From Pseudomonas brassicacearum (GTDB taxonomy: Bacteria; Pseudomonadota; Gammaproteobacteria; Pseudomonadales; Pseudomonadaceae), in assembly GCF_003732265.1 (NCBI RefSeq), contig NZ_MOBK01000002.1, forward strand, positions 310,001-374,000: 64,000 nucleotides of DNA, in the 5' to 3' direction. The position numbers were made by a program, and so were the translations under genes. This document shows, piece by piece, positions 29,292-38,698 of this stretch; the first letter of the stretch is position 1; each line of letters begins with the position of its first letter. A model generated the notes under the pieces. It did not search any database, was not told where the DNA came from, and was given only the letters and a program-made list of their open reading frames with translations.

Positions 29292-30281
29292 ATGCGCACG
29301 ATTCTTTTCAGCAGCCAGACCTACGACCGCGACAGTTTTCTGGGCGCTGAGCTGCCTGCCGGCATCGAACTGCACTTTCAATCGGCGCGGCTGAGCCTCG
29401 ATACCGTGGCGCTGGCCGAACATCACGAGGTGGTCTGCGCCTTCATCAATGACGACCTCAGCGCCCCGGTGCTGGAACGTCTTGCCGCGGGCGGTACGCG
29501 CCTGATCGCCCTGCGCTCGGCCGGTTACAACCATGTCGACCTGTCCGCAGCCAAGCGCCTGGGTCTTGCGATCGTGCGCGTCCCGGCCTATTCGCCACAC
29601 GCCGTGGCCGAACACGCGGTAGCGCTGATCCTGGCCCTCAACCGCCGCTTGCACCGCGCCTACAACCGCACCCGCGAAGGCGACTTCAGCCTGCACGGGC
29701 TGACCGGCTTCGACTTGGTGGGCAAGACCGTCGGCGTGGTCGGCACCGGGCAGATTGGCGCAACGTTCGCCAAGATCATGAATGGTTTCGGCTGCCAGTT
29801 GCTCGCCTACGACCCCTTCCCCAATCCGCAAGTCGAAGCCCTTGGCGCTCGCTACCTGAGTTTGCCGCAGCTGTTGGCGCAGTCGCAGATCATCAGTCTG
29901 CATTGCCCGCTCAACGAGCAGAGCAAGCACCTGATCAACCGCGAATCACTGGCGCACATGCAAACCGGCGCGATGCTGATCAACACCGGGCGTGGCGGAC
30001 TGGTGGACACCCCGGCGCTGATCGACGCCTTGAAGGACGGACAATTGGGTTATTTGGGGCTGGATGTTTATGAAGAAGAGGCGCAGCTGTTTTTCGAGGA
30101 TCGCTCGGACCTGCCGCTGCAGGACGATGTGCTGGCGCGGCTGCTGACCTTTCCGAATGTGATCATCACCGCGCACCAGGCCTTCCTGACCCGTGAAGCC
30201 CTGGGCGCGATTGCCGCGACGACTTTGCAGAACATCGTCGCCTGGGCCGCTGGAACGCCGCAGAACCAGGTCGAAGGCTGA
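29292..30281 (+). CDS. ldhA: D-2-hydroxyacid dehydrogenase (D-lactate dehydrogenase type)
   Basis: The protein has 329 residues behind GGGGG. The NAD-binding motif is VGVVGTGQIGATFA, and the catalytic triad is in the usual order: Arg in NTGRGGLVDTPAL, Glu in DVYEEEAQLFFED, His in ITAHQAFLT. The length, DRSDLPLQDDVLARLLTFPNV and the position after gacS match LdhA. It reduces pyruvate to D-lactate. The symbol is by family resemblance. Confidence 0.88.
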   Translation: MRTILFSSQTYDRDSFLGAELPAGIELHFQSARLSLDTVALAEHHEVVCAFINDDLSAPVLERLAAGGTRLIALRSAGYNHVDLSAAKRLGLAIVRVPAYSPHAVAEHAVALILALNRRLHRAYNRTREGDFSLHGLTGFDLVGKTVGVVGTGQIGATFAKIMNGFGCQLLAYDPFPNPQVEALGARYLSLPQLLAQSQIISLHCPLNEQSKHLINRESLAHMQTGAMLINTGRGGLVDTPALIDALKDGQLGYLGLDVYEEEAQLFFEDRSDLPLQDDVLARLLTFPNVIITAHQAFLTREALGAIAATTLQNIVAWAAGTPQNQVEG

Positions 30282-30287
30282 TTTTTC

Positions 30288-30695
30288 TCAGGCTTTGGAC
30301 AACAGGATCATCAGTCCCAGCCAGCCAAAGCCGAGCAGGCGCTGCCCCACTGAATGCCCGCGACGCAGCAGGAACCAGACAAAAAACGGCGGCAGGAAGA
30401 AAATCATCAGCTTCAGCCAGAGCTCTACCGGTCGCGTCCCGTTCACCACGGGGATCGGTGCCGGTGCTGGAGCTTCGGCTTCAACCTGGTTTTTTCGCTT
30501 ACGTCCGAACGCGGCCGGCGTCACCCTCGCCACTTTCTCGTCCTCCGGCAAACGCCCGAAAGAAATCGGTGCCTGCACGGGCGCTACTGTCGAAGTGGCC
30601 GCTTGCACCGTTGCCGCCGGTGCACCGCAATGAATGCAAGCAGGCGCTGTAGAGCTGATGCTTTGCTTGCACTCATAACATTCGATTAACGCCAT
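30288..30695 (-). CDS. Zinc-ribbon membrane protein
   Basis: The protein has 135 residues. An N-terminal zinc ribbon, CYECKQSISSTAPACIHCG, with two CxxC pairs is followed by a flexible Ala/Pro/Val linker. The C-terminal hydrophobic stretches are LWLKLMIFFLPPFFVWFLL and LGFGWLGLMILL. It is probably a small membrane-anchored protein. I know no function for it. It converges on ldhA with a 6-bp gap. Confidence 0.8.
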   Translation of the reverse strand: MALIECYECKQSISSTAPACIHCGAPAATVQAATSTVAPVQAPISFGRLPEDEKVARVTPAAFGRKRKNQVEAEAPAPAPIPVVNGTRPVELWLKLMIFFLPPFFVWFLLRRGHSVGQRLLGFGWLGLMILLSKA

Positions 30696-30829
30696 GTCCG
30701 TTCCCTAGAGGTGTAAAAGCGGCAGTGTGCCATGAGTCGACCGGTAATTTGAACCTGATCGAAGGTCATCTCCCCGCCCCATGCTGCGTGCAGGCCCGTG
30801 ATAGCATACCGCGCATATTTGGAGGACCC

Positions 30830-31264
30830 ATGGTCGAACACGATTTCCGCTACACCCTGATGAGCCCGCAACACACCCTTACCGAATGCCGCGCCCTCGT
30901 GCCGGGGCGTTATCAAGTCACCGGCAACGGCGGCTCGATCCGGATTGGCGACGTGCTGGTAGTGACCCTCAAAGGCAGCAAGGACTTGTCCATGCGCCTG
31001 ACCGTCGAAACGGTTCGCCACTTGATCAACCCGCCCGGCCAATGGGTCGCGGTGAGCAGTGGTCCGGTGTTCGGCGAGTTGGGGATCCACACCTGGGAAG
31101 TCAATTGCGACAGCTGCGCCAAAGCGCTGAGCTTTGAGTTCGCGGTCGACGCCAAACTGGGCAACAAGGCTGAAAAACCGGCTGCTACCGCGCGGATTGC
31201 CGAGTTGGGCTGGACCACCGTCGGTGAGAAACACCTGTGCCCGACATGCCGGGAGTCTGTGTGA
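30830..31264 (+). CDS. Conserved hypothetical protein with C-terminal zinc-finger-like cysteines
   Basis: The protein has 144 residues from ATG at 30830 behind GGAGG; the frame is open further up, but without a better site. The N-terminal half is beta-rich (YRYTL-like, TGNGGSIRIGDVLVVTLKG). CDSCAKA and a final CPTCRES supply four Cys that could bind zinc. The family is not recognised. The stop overlaps the ATG of a META-domain lipoprotein gene by 1 bp. Confidence 0.8.
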   Translation: MVEHDFRYTLMSPQHTLTECRALVPGRYQVTGNGGSIRIGDVLVVTLKGSKDLSMRLTVETVRHLINPPGQWVAVSSGPVFGELGIHTWEVNCDSCAKALSFEFAVDAKLGNKAEKPAATARIAELGWTTVGEKHLCPTCRESV

Positions 31265-31668
31265 TGAAACGCCTCGCCCTGACCTCCCTGGTCGGTGCCA
31301 GCCTGCTGGGCTGCGCCGCCGAGCCGGTGCAACTGCAACAAAACCGCAGCTACATTCTGGAATGGATTGGTGAACGTCCGTTGATGGACTACAGCCACCT
31401 GACCATCACCCTCGGTGAAGACGGCCGGGCCTATGGCAACGGCGGCTGCAACCATTGGTTCGCGCCGTACACCCTGGACGGCGACAAGCTGAGCTTCGGC
31501 CAGATCGGCAGCACCCGCAAGCTGTGTGCGCCAGCGGTCATGGAGCAGGAAAAACGCTTCTTGCAGGCGCTGGAAGGCGTGCAGCGCTGGGACATTTCCC
31601 CGATCGAGCAGATGCGCTTCTGGCCGGCCGAAGGCAAGCCGCTGCGTTGGTGGCTTGAAGAGGGTTGA
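31264..31668 (+). CDS. META domain lipoprotein (HslJ-like)
   Basis: The protein has 134 residues. MKRLALTSLVGASLLGC is a lipoprotein signal ending in the lipobox LLGC. The META fold is seen in ERPLMDYSHLTITLGEDGRAYGNGGCNHWFAPYTLDGDKLSFGQIGSTRK followed by CAPAVMEQE, where the two Cys are typical of HslJ-like proteins. It is probably an outer-membrane-anchored heat or stress protein. It is coupled to the preceding gene by a TGATG overlap. Confidence 0.85.
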   Translation: MKRLALTSLVGASLLGCAAEPVQLQQNRSYILEWIGERPLMDYSHLTITLGEDGRAYGNGGCNHWFAPYTLDGDKLSFGQIGSTRKLCAPAVMEQEKRFLQALEGVQRWDISPIEQMRFWPAEGKPLRWWLEEG

Positions 31669-31694
31669 TCACCCCTGTGCCACCTGAAAACAAC

Positions 31695-31807
31695 TGTGGC
31701 GAGGGGGCTTGCCCCCGTTGGGCTGCGAAGCGGCCCCAAAATCTCTGATATACCAAAGATCTTGTGAGCGCTACGCACTCAAACGGGGGCAAGCCCCCTC
31801 GCCACAA
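31695..31807. repeat. REP-like pair of the GGCGAGGGGGCTTGCCCCC family
   Basis: The left arm TGTGGCGAGGGGGCTTGCCC and the right arm GGGCAAGCCCCCTCGCCACA are inverted, with internal GAAGCGGCC-type spacer. It is a second palindrome family, distinct from the GTGGGAGC one. Confidence 0.88.
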
Positions 31808-31853
31808 CAGCTCCCTCGCCACAAAATCCCGTCAGGCACAGACCTGCATCCGA

Positions 31854-32321
31854 TCACTTTATCGCCTGCAACGCCTCAAGCTTGGCCATCACCCCCGCCG
31901 CTGTCTGTTCGCCCATGAGTTGTTCGCGGACCTTGCCCTTGTTATCGATGATGTACGTCACCGGCAAGGCTTCACTGCGTGGCAGTTCAAAAAGATCGGC
32001 CGGGTCTGAAGCCAGTACGGTGAACTTGATCCCCAGTTTCTCGCTGGCGCTCTTCAGCTCTTCACCCTGCACGTTGTCGAAATTGACCCCGAACACGCCG
32101 ATCTTCTTGTCCTGCAATTGATCAGCCAATGCATTCAACTGCGGGATTTCGGTCCGGCACGGGCCACACCATTCAGCCCAGTAATTAAGCACCACCCATT
32201 GTTTGTCGAGGCGCTCGGAGGCCACTTTCTGGCCGTTCTGGTCGACGCCATAGTCATTGCCGCAGCCCCCCAGCATCAACGCCCCGAAAATCGCCAATGC
32301 CGCTGCCAGTCGCCGTGTCAT
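31854..32321 (-). CDS. TlpA-type thioredoxin lipoprotein
   Basis: The protein has 155 residues from ATG at 32321. The lipobox LMLGGC follows a short hydrophobic signal. The thioredoxin fold carries the redox motif WAEWCGPCRTEIPQL and the cis-Pro region LPVTYIIDNKGKV. It is likely an envelope thiol reductase/oxidase of the TlpA/ResA family. It is transcribed away from the arsC-like gene. Confidence 0.88.
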   Translation of the reverse strand: MTRRLAAALAIFGALMLGGCGNDYGVDQNGQKVASERLDKQWVVLNYWAEWCGPCRTEIPQLNALADQLQDKKIGVFGVNFDNVQGEELKSASEKLGIKFTVLASDPADLFELPRSEALPVTYIIDNKGKVREQLMGEQTAAGVMAKLEALQAIK

Positions 32322-32435
32322 GTCGTAATCCTTGCTCAAAATTGAATGCGCCTGCGACCCATCGCCTCGCAAGGTTCTGGATTGCGCGCTGCACAGTTAG
32401 AATAGCCGCCACTTTACGCAAGAAGCGACCCGCAC

Positions 32436-33382
<947 letters not shown>

Positions 33383-33383
33383 C

Positions 33384-33809
33384 GTGGCCAAGAAGCCGAA
33401 GATTCTGCCGTCCATCGAATGGCTCGAACCGCGGGTCCGGGCGATGCGCGCCGTCAGCCTGCTTTGCTTTTTCGGCCTGGTGGGGCTGTTGTGCGCCTAC
33501 TACCTGGTGTTCGCCGACCTGCATGGCGCGCGGCCGTGGGTGATTCTGCTGATCGAACTGGTGCCGCTGCTGTTGCTGGCGCCGGGGATGATCATCGGCA
33601 GTGCCCGCGGGCATTCGTGGATGTGTTTTGTGGTGAACCTGTATTTCATCAAGGGCGCGCTGGCGGCGTATGACCCGAATCGGCAGTTGTTTGGGTTGCT
33701 GGAAATGGGGGCGAGTCTGGCGGTGTTTTGCTCGGCGTTGCTGTATGTGCGGTGGCGGTTTCAGTTGAATCGCAAGCTGGCTGGCGAGGGCGAGATCTCT
33801 ATTGCCTGA
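33384..33809 (+). CDS. DUF2069 family membrane protein
   Basis: The protein has 141 residues from GTG at 33384, one base after the wrbA stop. Four hydrophobic segments are visible, among them LLCFFGLVGLLCAYYLVF and VILLIELVPLLLLAPGMIIG, plus the conserved NLYFIKGALAAYDP of DUF2069. Function is unknown. It is the last gene of the arsC-wrbA run. Confidence 0.85.
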   Translation: MAKKPKILPSIEWLEPRVRAMRAVSLLCFFGLVGLLCAYYLVFADLHGARPWVILLIELVPLLLLAPGMIIGSARGHSWMCFVVNLYFIKGALAAYDPNRQLFGLLEMGASLAVFCSALLYVRWRFQLNRKLAGEGEISIA

Positions 33810-33820
33810 TCTGGCCCCTT

Positions 33821-33902
33821 TCGCGAGCAAGCCCGCTCCCACATTAAACCGGGTTCCTTTAGTTGGAATGCGGTCAAATGTGGGAGCGGGCTTGCTCGCG
33901 AA
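33821..33902. repeat. REP pair
   Basis: Inverted units TCGCGAGCAAGCCCGCTCCC and GGGAGCGGGCTTGCTCGCGA are separated by about 38 bp, between convergent genes. Confidence 0.9.
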
Positions 33903-33917
33903 TGGGGCGACTCGGTC

Positions 33918-34592
33918 TCAATGATTCACTGTGTAGGCGAGCATCATCGAAATCTGGCTCATCGGCCGCCCGCCACTCTGTTCATGCCACTGGTTGAACA
34001 CATCCTGCACCAAGGCCAGGTCGCGCAAACTGGTCGGCACCTTGTCGACGATCTTCTGCGCATTCAACGCCGCGACCACGTCGTAACTCGGCACAAACGT
34101 GTCCTTGCCGACCATGCGCAAGAAACGCGGTGCCGACAGCCCGCCCAATTGATGGCCGCGTTTTTTCAGGTACGTCCACAGCCCGACGATATCCGTCACC
34201 GGCCAATCGGCAATCAGCGCACCAAAGCTACCCTTCTCATGCGCGACGTCCAGAATGAACTGCGCATTGCGCGGCACGCTTTTGAGCTTGCCCAGGTGGC
34301 GGATGATTCGCGCGTCCTGCATCAAGCGCTCGAGGTGCTCGGCGCTCATCAGCACGACTTTTTCCGGGTCGAACTTGAAGAACACCTCTTCGAAGGCCGG
34401 CCACTTGGCGTCCACCAGGCTGTGCTTGAGGCCGGCGCGAAACACCCGCAGGGCCATGGTCGAGAGGTAACGGTCGTCGCTGATTTTGCGCAATTGTGCC
34501 GGGGTTTTCGGAACGGGCAGATGGGCTTCCAGTTCAGCTGCTGACCCGAAGCGGTTCAGACAGTATTCGTGCAGCCACTTGTAATCGCGCAT
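33918..34592 (-). CDS. DNA-3-methyladenine glycosylase I family protein
   Basis: The protein has 224 residues. An N-terminal helical region with WLHEYCLNRFGS and SDDRYLSTMALRVFRAGLKHSLVDAKWPAFEEVF matches the helix-hairpin-helix Tag-type glycosylase fold, and PRFLRMVGKDTFVPSYDVVAAL follows. The conserved Tag zinc site is not obvious, so activity is uncertain. It stands alone between REP pairs. Confidence 0.75.
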   Translation of the reverse strand: MRDYKWLHEYCLNRFGSAAELEAHLPVPKTPAQLRKISDDRYLSTMALRVFRAGLKHSLVDAKWPAFEEVFFKFDPEKVVLMSAEHLERLMQDARIIRHLGKLKSVPRNAQFILDVAHEKGSFGALIADWPVTDIVGLWTYLKKRGHQLGGLSAPRFLRMVGKDTFVPSYDVVAALNAQKIVDKVPTSLRDLALVQDVFNQWHEQSGGRPMSQISMMLAYTVNH

Positions 34593-34625
34593 GCCCTCTC
34601 CTGAGGATTGAAACGAAAAACCAAC

Positions 34626-34715
34626 TGTGGGAGCCAGCCTGCTGGCGATGGCGCCTGGTCAATCAATAATGCAGCGTCTGACCCACCGCCATCGCCAGCA
34701 GGCTGGCTCCCACAG
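34626..34715. repeat. REP pair, CCAGCCTGCTGGC variant
   Basis: Arms TGTGGGAGCCAGCCTGCTGG and CCAGCAGGCTGGCTCCCACA are inverted. The middle differs from the common GGGCTTGCTC form, but the GTGGGAGC end is kept. Confidence 0.88.
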
Positions 34716-34724
34716 TGATTGGGT

Positions 34725-35549
34725 TTAGAGGTTTACAACATTGACGAAGCGCGAAGCTGCGGTTTCGTCGATCTTGAGGCTGGTGAAATCAAACAGGTTG
34801 CGATCCGCCAGTTGTGACGGCTGCACATTTTGCAGGCTGCGGAAAATGCTTTCGGTACGGCCCGGGGTCTTGCGTTCCCAGTCTTGCAGCATGTCCTTGA
34901 CCACCTGACGTTGCAGGTTTTCCTGAGAACCGCAGAGGTTGCACGGGATGATCGGGAATTGCTTGAGGTCAGAATAGGCCTGAATGTCTTTTTCGTTGCA
35001 GTACGCCAGCGGACGGATCACCACGTTGCGACCGTCGTCGGCGCGCAGCTTCGGCGGCATGGCCTTGAGCGAACCGTTGAAGAACATGTTGAGGAAGAAC
35101 GTCTCGACGATGTCGTCCCGGTGATGACCGAGGGCCATTTTGGTCGCGCCGATTTCGTCGGCAAAGGTGTACAGCGTGCCGCGACGCAGGCGCGAGCACA
35201 GCGAGCAAGTGGTCTTGCCTTCCGGGATCAACTCCTTGACCACCGAGTAGGTGTCTTTCTCGACGATGTGGTACTCGATGCCCAGTTCCTTGAGGTAGGC
35301 CGGCAGCACGTGCTCCGGGAAACCTGGTTGCTTCTGGTCCATGTTCACGGCCACGATCTCGAACTTGATCGGGGCGACCTTCTGCAAGTGCATCAGCACG
35401 TCGAGCATGGTGTAACTGTCTTTGCCACCGGACAGGCAGACCATGACCTTGTCGCCGTCTTCAATCATGTTGAAATCGGCAACAGCCTCACCGGCCTGAC
35501 GGCGAAGGCGCTTTTGCAGTTTGTTCTGATTAACCGTGAGAGTGCCCAT
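34725..35549 (-). CDS. ttcA: tRNA 2-thiocytidine(32) synthetase TtcA
   Basis: The protein has 274 residues from ATG at 35549. The PP-loop ATPase motif [14 protein letters not shown], and the two CxxC pairs [12 protein letters not shown] and [15 protein letters not shown], which hold the Fe-S cluster, match TtcA. It thiolates C32 of certain tRNAs. It stands alone between repeats. Confidence 0.95.
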   Translation of the reverse strand: MGTLTVNQNKLQKRLRRQAGEAVADFNMIEDGDKVMVCLSGGKDSYTMLDVLMHLQKVAPIKFEIVAVNMDQKQPGFPEHVLPAYLKELGIEYHIVEKDTYSVVKELIPEGKTTCSLCSRLRRGTLYTFADEIGATKMALGHHRDDIVETFFLNMFFNGSLKAMPPKLRADDGRNVVIRPLAYCNEKDIQAYSDLKQFPIIPCNLCGSQENLQRQVVKDMLQDWERKTPGRTESIFRSLQNVQPSQLADRNLFDFTSLKIDETAASRFVNVVNL

Positions 35550-35627
35550 GACGCGAATCCGTGAGGTGTGACGAAAGGCCGGCATTTTACGCAAAAACCC
35601 ATCAGGGGCGAAGTGCCCACCGTCTCC

Positions 35628-35796
35628 TGTGGGAGCGAGCTTGCCTGTGGCGAGGGGCTTGCCTCCGTTGGGTTACGAAGTAACCCCCCAGCCTTCCAGA
35701 TAAATCGCGGCGATTGATCGACGACTGCTGCGCAGCCGAACGGGGCGATGCGGCGTTCCGACAAGCCCCCTCGCCACAAGCAGCTCGCTCCCACAA
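35628..35796. repeat. Nested REP pairs: GGCGAGG family inside a GTGGGAGC pair
   Basis: The outer units are TGTGGGAGCGAGCTTGC at 35628 and GCTCGCTCCCACA ending at 35796. Inside them lies a second-family pair, TGTGGCGAGGGGCTTGCC at 35646 and CAAGCCCCCTCGCCACA ending 35778. The right inner arm carries a 16-bp word, CGATGCGGCGTTCCGA, at 35746-35761. The 450 bp between ttcA and the Yip1 gene otherwise hold only that gene's promoter region, including TGCGAC-ATAAG-GTCGCA at 35895-35911. Confidence 0.85.
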
Positions 35797-35999
35797 GGGT
35801 TCGCATGTAAAGACCCGTCGGCGATTAACAGGGGTATTTACAGCGCGATTTGCTCTAAGCCCCTATCACCTGTGCGGGTAAGTCCTTTCTATACTGCGAC
35901 ATAAGGTCGCATTCAAATCCAGACCTTTACTTACGTGGCCACTTTGGCCTGTAGGCGCTCCACTGGGGGGCGACGGTAAAAACAAGAGGAGTGACTGGC

Positions 36000-36602
36000 A
36001 TGATCCATCACGTAGTGGGGCTCTTCACCCACCCCGACCAGGAATGGAAAGAAATCCGTGGCGACCAAGAGGAAAGCATCAGCCACATGTACCTGACTCA
36101 CACGCTGATTCTGGCGGCGATCCCCGCCGTGTCCGCGTTTATCGGCACCACGCAGGTCGGCTGGGTAATCGGCAGCCGCGCCCCGGTGATGCTGACGCAG
36201 GAAAGCGCGCTATGGATGACGATCATGTCGTACGTGGCGATGCTCGGCGGTGTTGCAGTGATGGGGGCGTTCATCCACTGGATGGCTCGCACCTATGACG
36301 CCAATCCGAGCCTGGCCCGTTGCGTTGCGTTTGCGACCTACACCGCAACCCCGCTGTTCATCGGCGGTCTGGCGGCGCTGTACCCACACATGTGGCTGGG
36401 GATGATCGTCGGGACGGCGGCCATCTGCTACACGGTGTACCTGCTGTACGTGGGGCTACCCACGTTCATGAACATTCCATCAGACGAGGGGTTCCTGTTT
36501 TCAAGTTCGGTGCTTGCGGTAGGCCTGGTGGTGCTGGTGGCCATCATGGCGTTCACAGTCATTGTCTGGGGACTCGGCGTGGGGCCGGTCTATACGAACT
36601 AA
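36000..36602 (+). CDS. Yip1 family membrane protein
   Basis: The protein has 200 residues from ATG at 36000, 8 bp after GAGGAG. Five hydrophobic segments are visible (for example LILAAIPAVSAFIGTTQVGW, TATPLFIGGLAALYPHM, and AVGLVVLVAIMAFTVIVW). The N-terminal HVVGLFTHPDQEWKEI is the Yip1-family signature in Pseudomonas. Function is unknown. A GCAA-loop hairpin follows. Confidence 0.85.
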   Translation: MIHHVVGLFTHPDQEWKEIRGDQEESISHMYLTHTLILAAIPAVSAFIGTTQVGWVIGSRAPVMLTQESALWMTIMSYVAMLGGVAVMGAFIHWMARTYDANPSLARCVAFATYTATPLFIGGLAALYPHMWLGMIVGTAAICYTVYLLYVGLPTFMNIPSDEGFLFSSSVLAVGLVVLVAIMAFTVIVWGLGVGPVYTN

Positions 36603-36638
36603 TGGTTCTTTCCACCCAAAAACAAGATCTGCCAATAC

Positions 36639-36658
36639 AGGCCGCCGCAAGGCGGCCT
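36639..36658 (+). terminator. Weak hairpin terminator after the Yip1 gene
   Basis: An 8-bp stem AGGCCGCC/GGCGGCCT has the GCAA tetraloop. Only a short pyrimidine stretch follows, so termination may be inefficient. Confidence 0.5.
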
Positions 36659-36751
36659 TCTAATGCCGGGGGCGACGACCATTCGGCGCCTCGGCGATTC
36701 GCAAGACTCCAGGGTTGCGGCATACTCGACGTCTCTGGAGATCCATCAAGC

Positions 36752-37246
36752 ATGCCCGAGCAACTCAATACCCGCGTCGAAGACTGTTACCTACTCGCCG
36801 AATCCTTTTTCAAACGAACATTCAAACGCCCCGTGGTGAGCCTCAAGCTGCGCGGTCAAAAAGCCGGTGTCGCGCATTTGCACGAGAACCTGCTGCGCTT
36901 CAATCCGCAGTTGTACCGGGAAAACACCGAAGACTTCCTCAAGCAAACCGTGGCCCATGAGGTCGCGCACCTGATCGCTCATCAGCTGTTTGGCGAACGC
37001 ATCCAGCCACACGGTGAAGAGTGGCAACTGATCATGCGCGGCGTGTACGAACTGCCGCCCAATCGCTGCCACACCTACGACGTCAAGCGCCGTAGCGTGA
37101 CGCGCTATATCTACAAATGCCCGTGTGCGGACAGCGATTTTCCGTTTTCGGCGCAGCGCCATGGTTTGGTAAGACAGGGGCGGCGGTATTTGTGCCGGCG
37201 GTGCCGGAGCACGTTGGTGTTCAGTGGGGAGATGCGGGTCGAATAG
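36752..37246 (+). CDS. sprT: SprT-family zinc metalloprotease-like protein
   Basis: The protein has 164 residues from ATG at 36752. The zinc-binding HExxH motif is in TVAHEVAHLIAHQL, a third ligand is near HGEEW, and a C-terminal zinc ribbon carries Cys pairs CPC and CRRCRS. This is the SprT layout. The function of bacterial SprT is poorly known; the eukaryotic relative handles DNA-protein crosslinks. Confidence 0.9.
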   Translation: MPEQLNTRVEDCYLLAESFFKRTFKRPVVSLKLRGQKAGVAHLHENLLRFNPQLYRENTEDFLKQTVAHEVAHLIAHQLFGERIQPHGEEWQLIMRGVYELPPNRCHTYDVKRRSVTRYIYKCPCADSDFPFSAQRHGLVRQGRRYLCRRCRSTLVFSGEMRVE

Positions 37247-37273
37247 CAAGATTTGCGGTGCATGTGCCGGCCC

Positions 37274-37357
37274 CTTCGCGAGCAGGCTCGCTCCCACAAT
37301 TAAGCGCATTCCCCTGAAACAACTCGGTCGAATGTGGGAGCGGGCTTGCTCGCGAAG
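37274..37357. repeat. REP pair with mixed arms
   Basis: The left unit uses GAGCAGGCTCGC and the right uses GCGGGCTTGCTCGC, so the arms come from two subtypes. The GTGGGAGC ends are intact. Confidence 0.87.
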
Positions 37358-37372
37358 AGGCCCTCAACCCCA

Positions 37373-38554
37373 CTACAAAACCACCTTGGCACACCGCAAT
37401 TCTTCGATCCGCTGCGCACTAAACCCCAACTCCCCCAACACCTGATCCGTATGCTGCCCCAGCGCCGCCCCAATATGCCGAGGCTCAGGCAACCCATCCG
37501 AAAATTTCAACGGACACGCCATCTGCGCCTGCGTAGAACCATCCCCTCGCGGCACCTCAGTCACCAACTCCCGCGCCTTCAACTGCGGATGCGCAATCGC
37601 CTCACCCAGATTCAACACCGGCTCAACACACGCATCCAGTTCAGCAAACAGGCCGCACAACTCGCCAAAGTCATGTTTCTCGAATTCAGTCTTCAGCGCG
37701 TCCTTGAGCTTTTTCTGGTCCGCAGGCTTTGGTGACAAGCCCAAGGGCGACAACTCCTCCAGCCCCAGCGCCGTACACAGTTGCTTCATGAATGCCGGCT
37801 CCAGACTGCCCACCGACAACCAGCGCCCATCCCGTGAACGGTAATAGTCATAGAAGCTGCCGCCATTGAGCATCTGGTCTTCCCTGCCCGGCTCCACGCC
37901 GCAGGCCAGGTACCCGGCGCCAGCCATGGCGTTCAGGCTGAACGCGCAATCGGTCATGCTCACGTCCAGATGCTGGCCCTGCCCGGTTTGCTGCCGGGCA
38001 ATCACCGCCGCGAGCAGGCCGATGACCCCGTGCAGCGAGCCACCGGCGACATCTGCCACTTGCATGCCCATCGGCAGCGGCCCGCTGTCGGCGCGGCCGG
38101 TATAGCTGGCCAGTCCCGCCAGCGCCAGGTAGTTGATGTCGTGGCCGGCGCGGTCTCTGTAGGGGCCGGTCTGGCCATAACCGGTGATCGACACATAGAT
38201 CAACCTGGGATTGATCGCCTTCAAGGCGTCATACCCCAGCCCCAGGCGTTCCATCACACCGGGACGGAACTGCTCCAGCACGATGTCGTAGTCGGCCAGC
38301 AACTGCTTGATCACCTCCAACGCCTCGGGCTGCTTGAGGTCCAGCGCCAGGCTGCGCTTGTTGCGATTGAGGTAGGCATGACTGGCCGATACACCCTGAT
38401 CATGCGGCGGCAGCACTCGCAGCAGATCCATGCGGGTCGGCGATTCGATGCGCAATACCTCGGCGCCCATGTCCGCCAGCAACAACGAGGCAAACGGCCC
38501 CGGTAACAGTGTCGAAAAATCCAGAACCCTGAGTGATGCCAATGGCCCGAGCAT
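37373..38554 (-). CDS. CaiB/BaiF family CoA transferase
   Basis: The protein has 393 residues from ATG at 38554. LRVLDFSTLLPGPFASLLLADMGAEVLRIESP is the class III CoA-transferase start, followed by RNKRSLALDLKQPE. The catalytic Asp is expected in the GHDINYLALAG region. It transfers CoA between carboxylic acids. The partner acid is unknown. It is the last minus-strand gene before dctA, with a terminator between. Confidence 0.88.
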   Translation of the reverse strand: MLGPLASLRVLDFSTLLPGPFASLLLADMGAEVLRIESPTRMDLLRVLPPHDQGVSASHAYLNRNKRSLALDLKQPEALEVIKQLLADYDIVLEQFRPGVMERLGLGYDALKAINPRLIYVSITGYGQTGPYRDRAGHDINYLALAGLASYTGRADSGPLPMGMQVADVAGGSLHGVIGLLAAVIARQQTGQGQHLDVSMTDCAFSLNAMAGAGYLACGVEPGREDQMLNGGSFYDYYRSRDGRWLSVGSLEPAFMKQLCTALGLEELSPLGLSPKPADQKKLKDALKTEFEKHDFGELCGLFAELDACVEPVLNLGEAIAHPQLKARELVTEVPRGDGSTQAQMACPLKFSDGLPEPRHIGAALGQHTDQVLGELGFSAQRIEELRCAKVVL

Positions 38555-38661
38555 GAGCGATCTCCGTGAACGATGCCTCCAGCCTAGGCAGCGATTGGCA
38601 TTGCAGCAATCACCCGAAGTGTCAGCAAAGGTGACCGTTGCGCTCAAATCACGGGCAAGAA

Positions 38662-38684
38662 AAAACCCGCCGAAGCGGGTTTTT
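38662..38684 (-). terminator. Hairpin terminator after dctA
   Basis: The stem AAAACCCGC/GCGGGTTTT with loop CGAA is followed by T's on both strands. It sits just past the dctA stop on the minus strand. Confidence 0.85.
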
Positions 38685-38698
38685 CATTGCAACGCGTG

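Noticed and set aside
27483..29930. Very long open frame (815 codons) antisense to gacS and ldhA
   Set aside because: High-GC codon bias keeps antisense frames open; the product has no recognisable domain and is Gln/His/Arg-rich like other shadows, while gacS on the other strand is certain.
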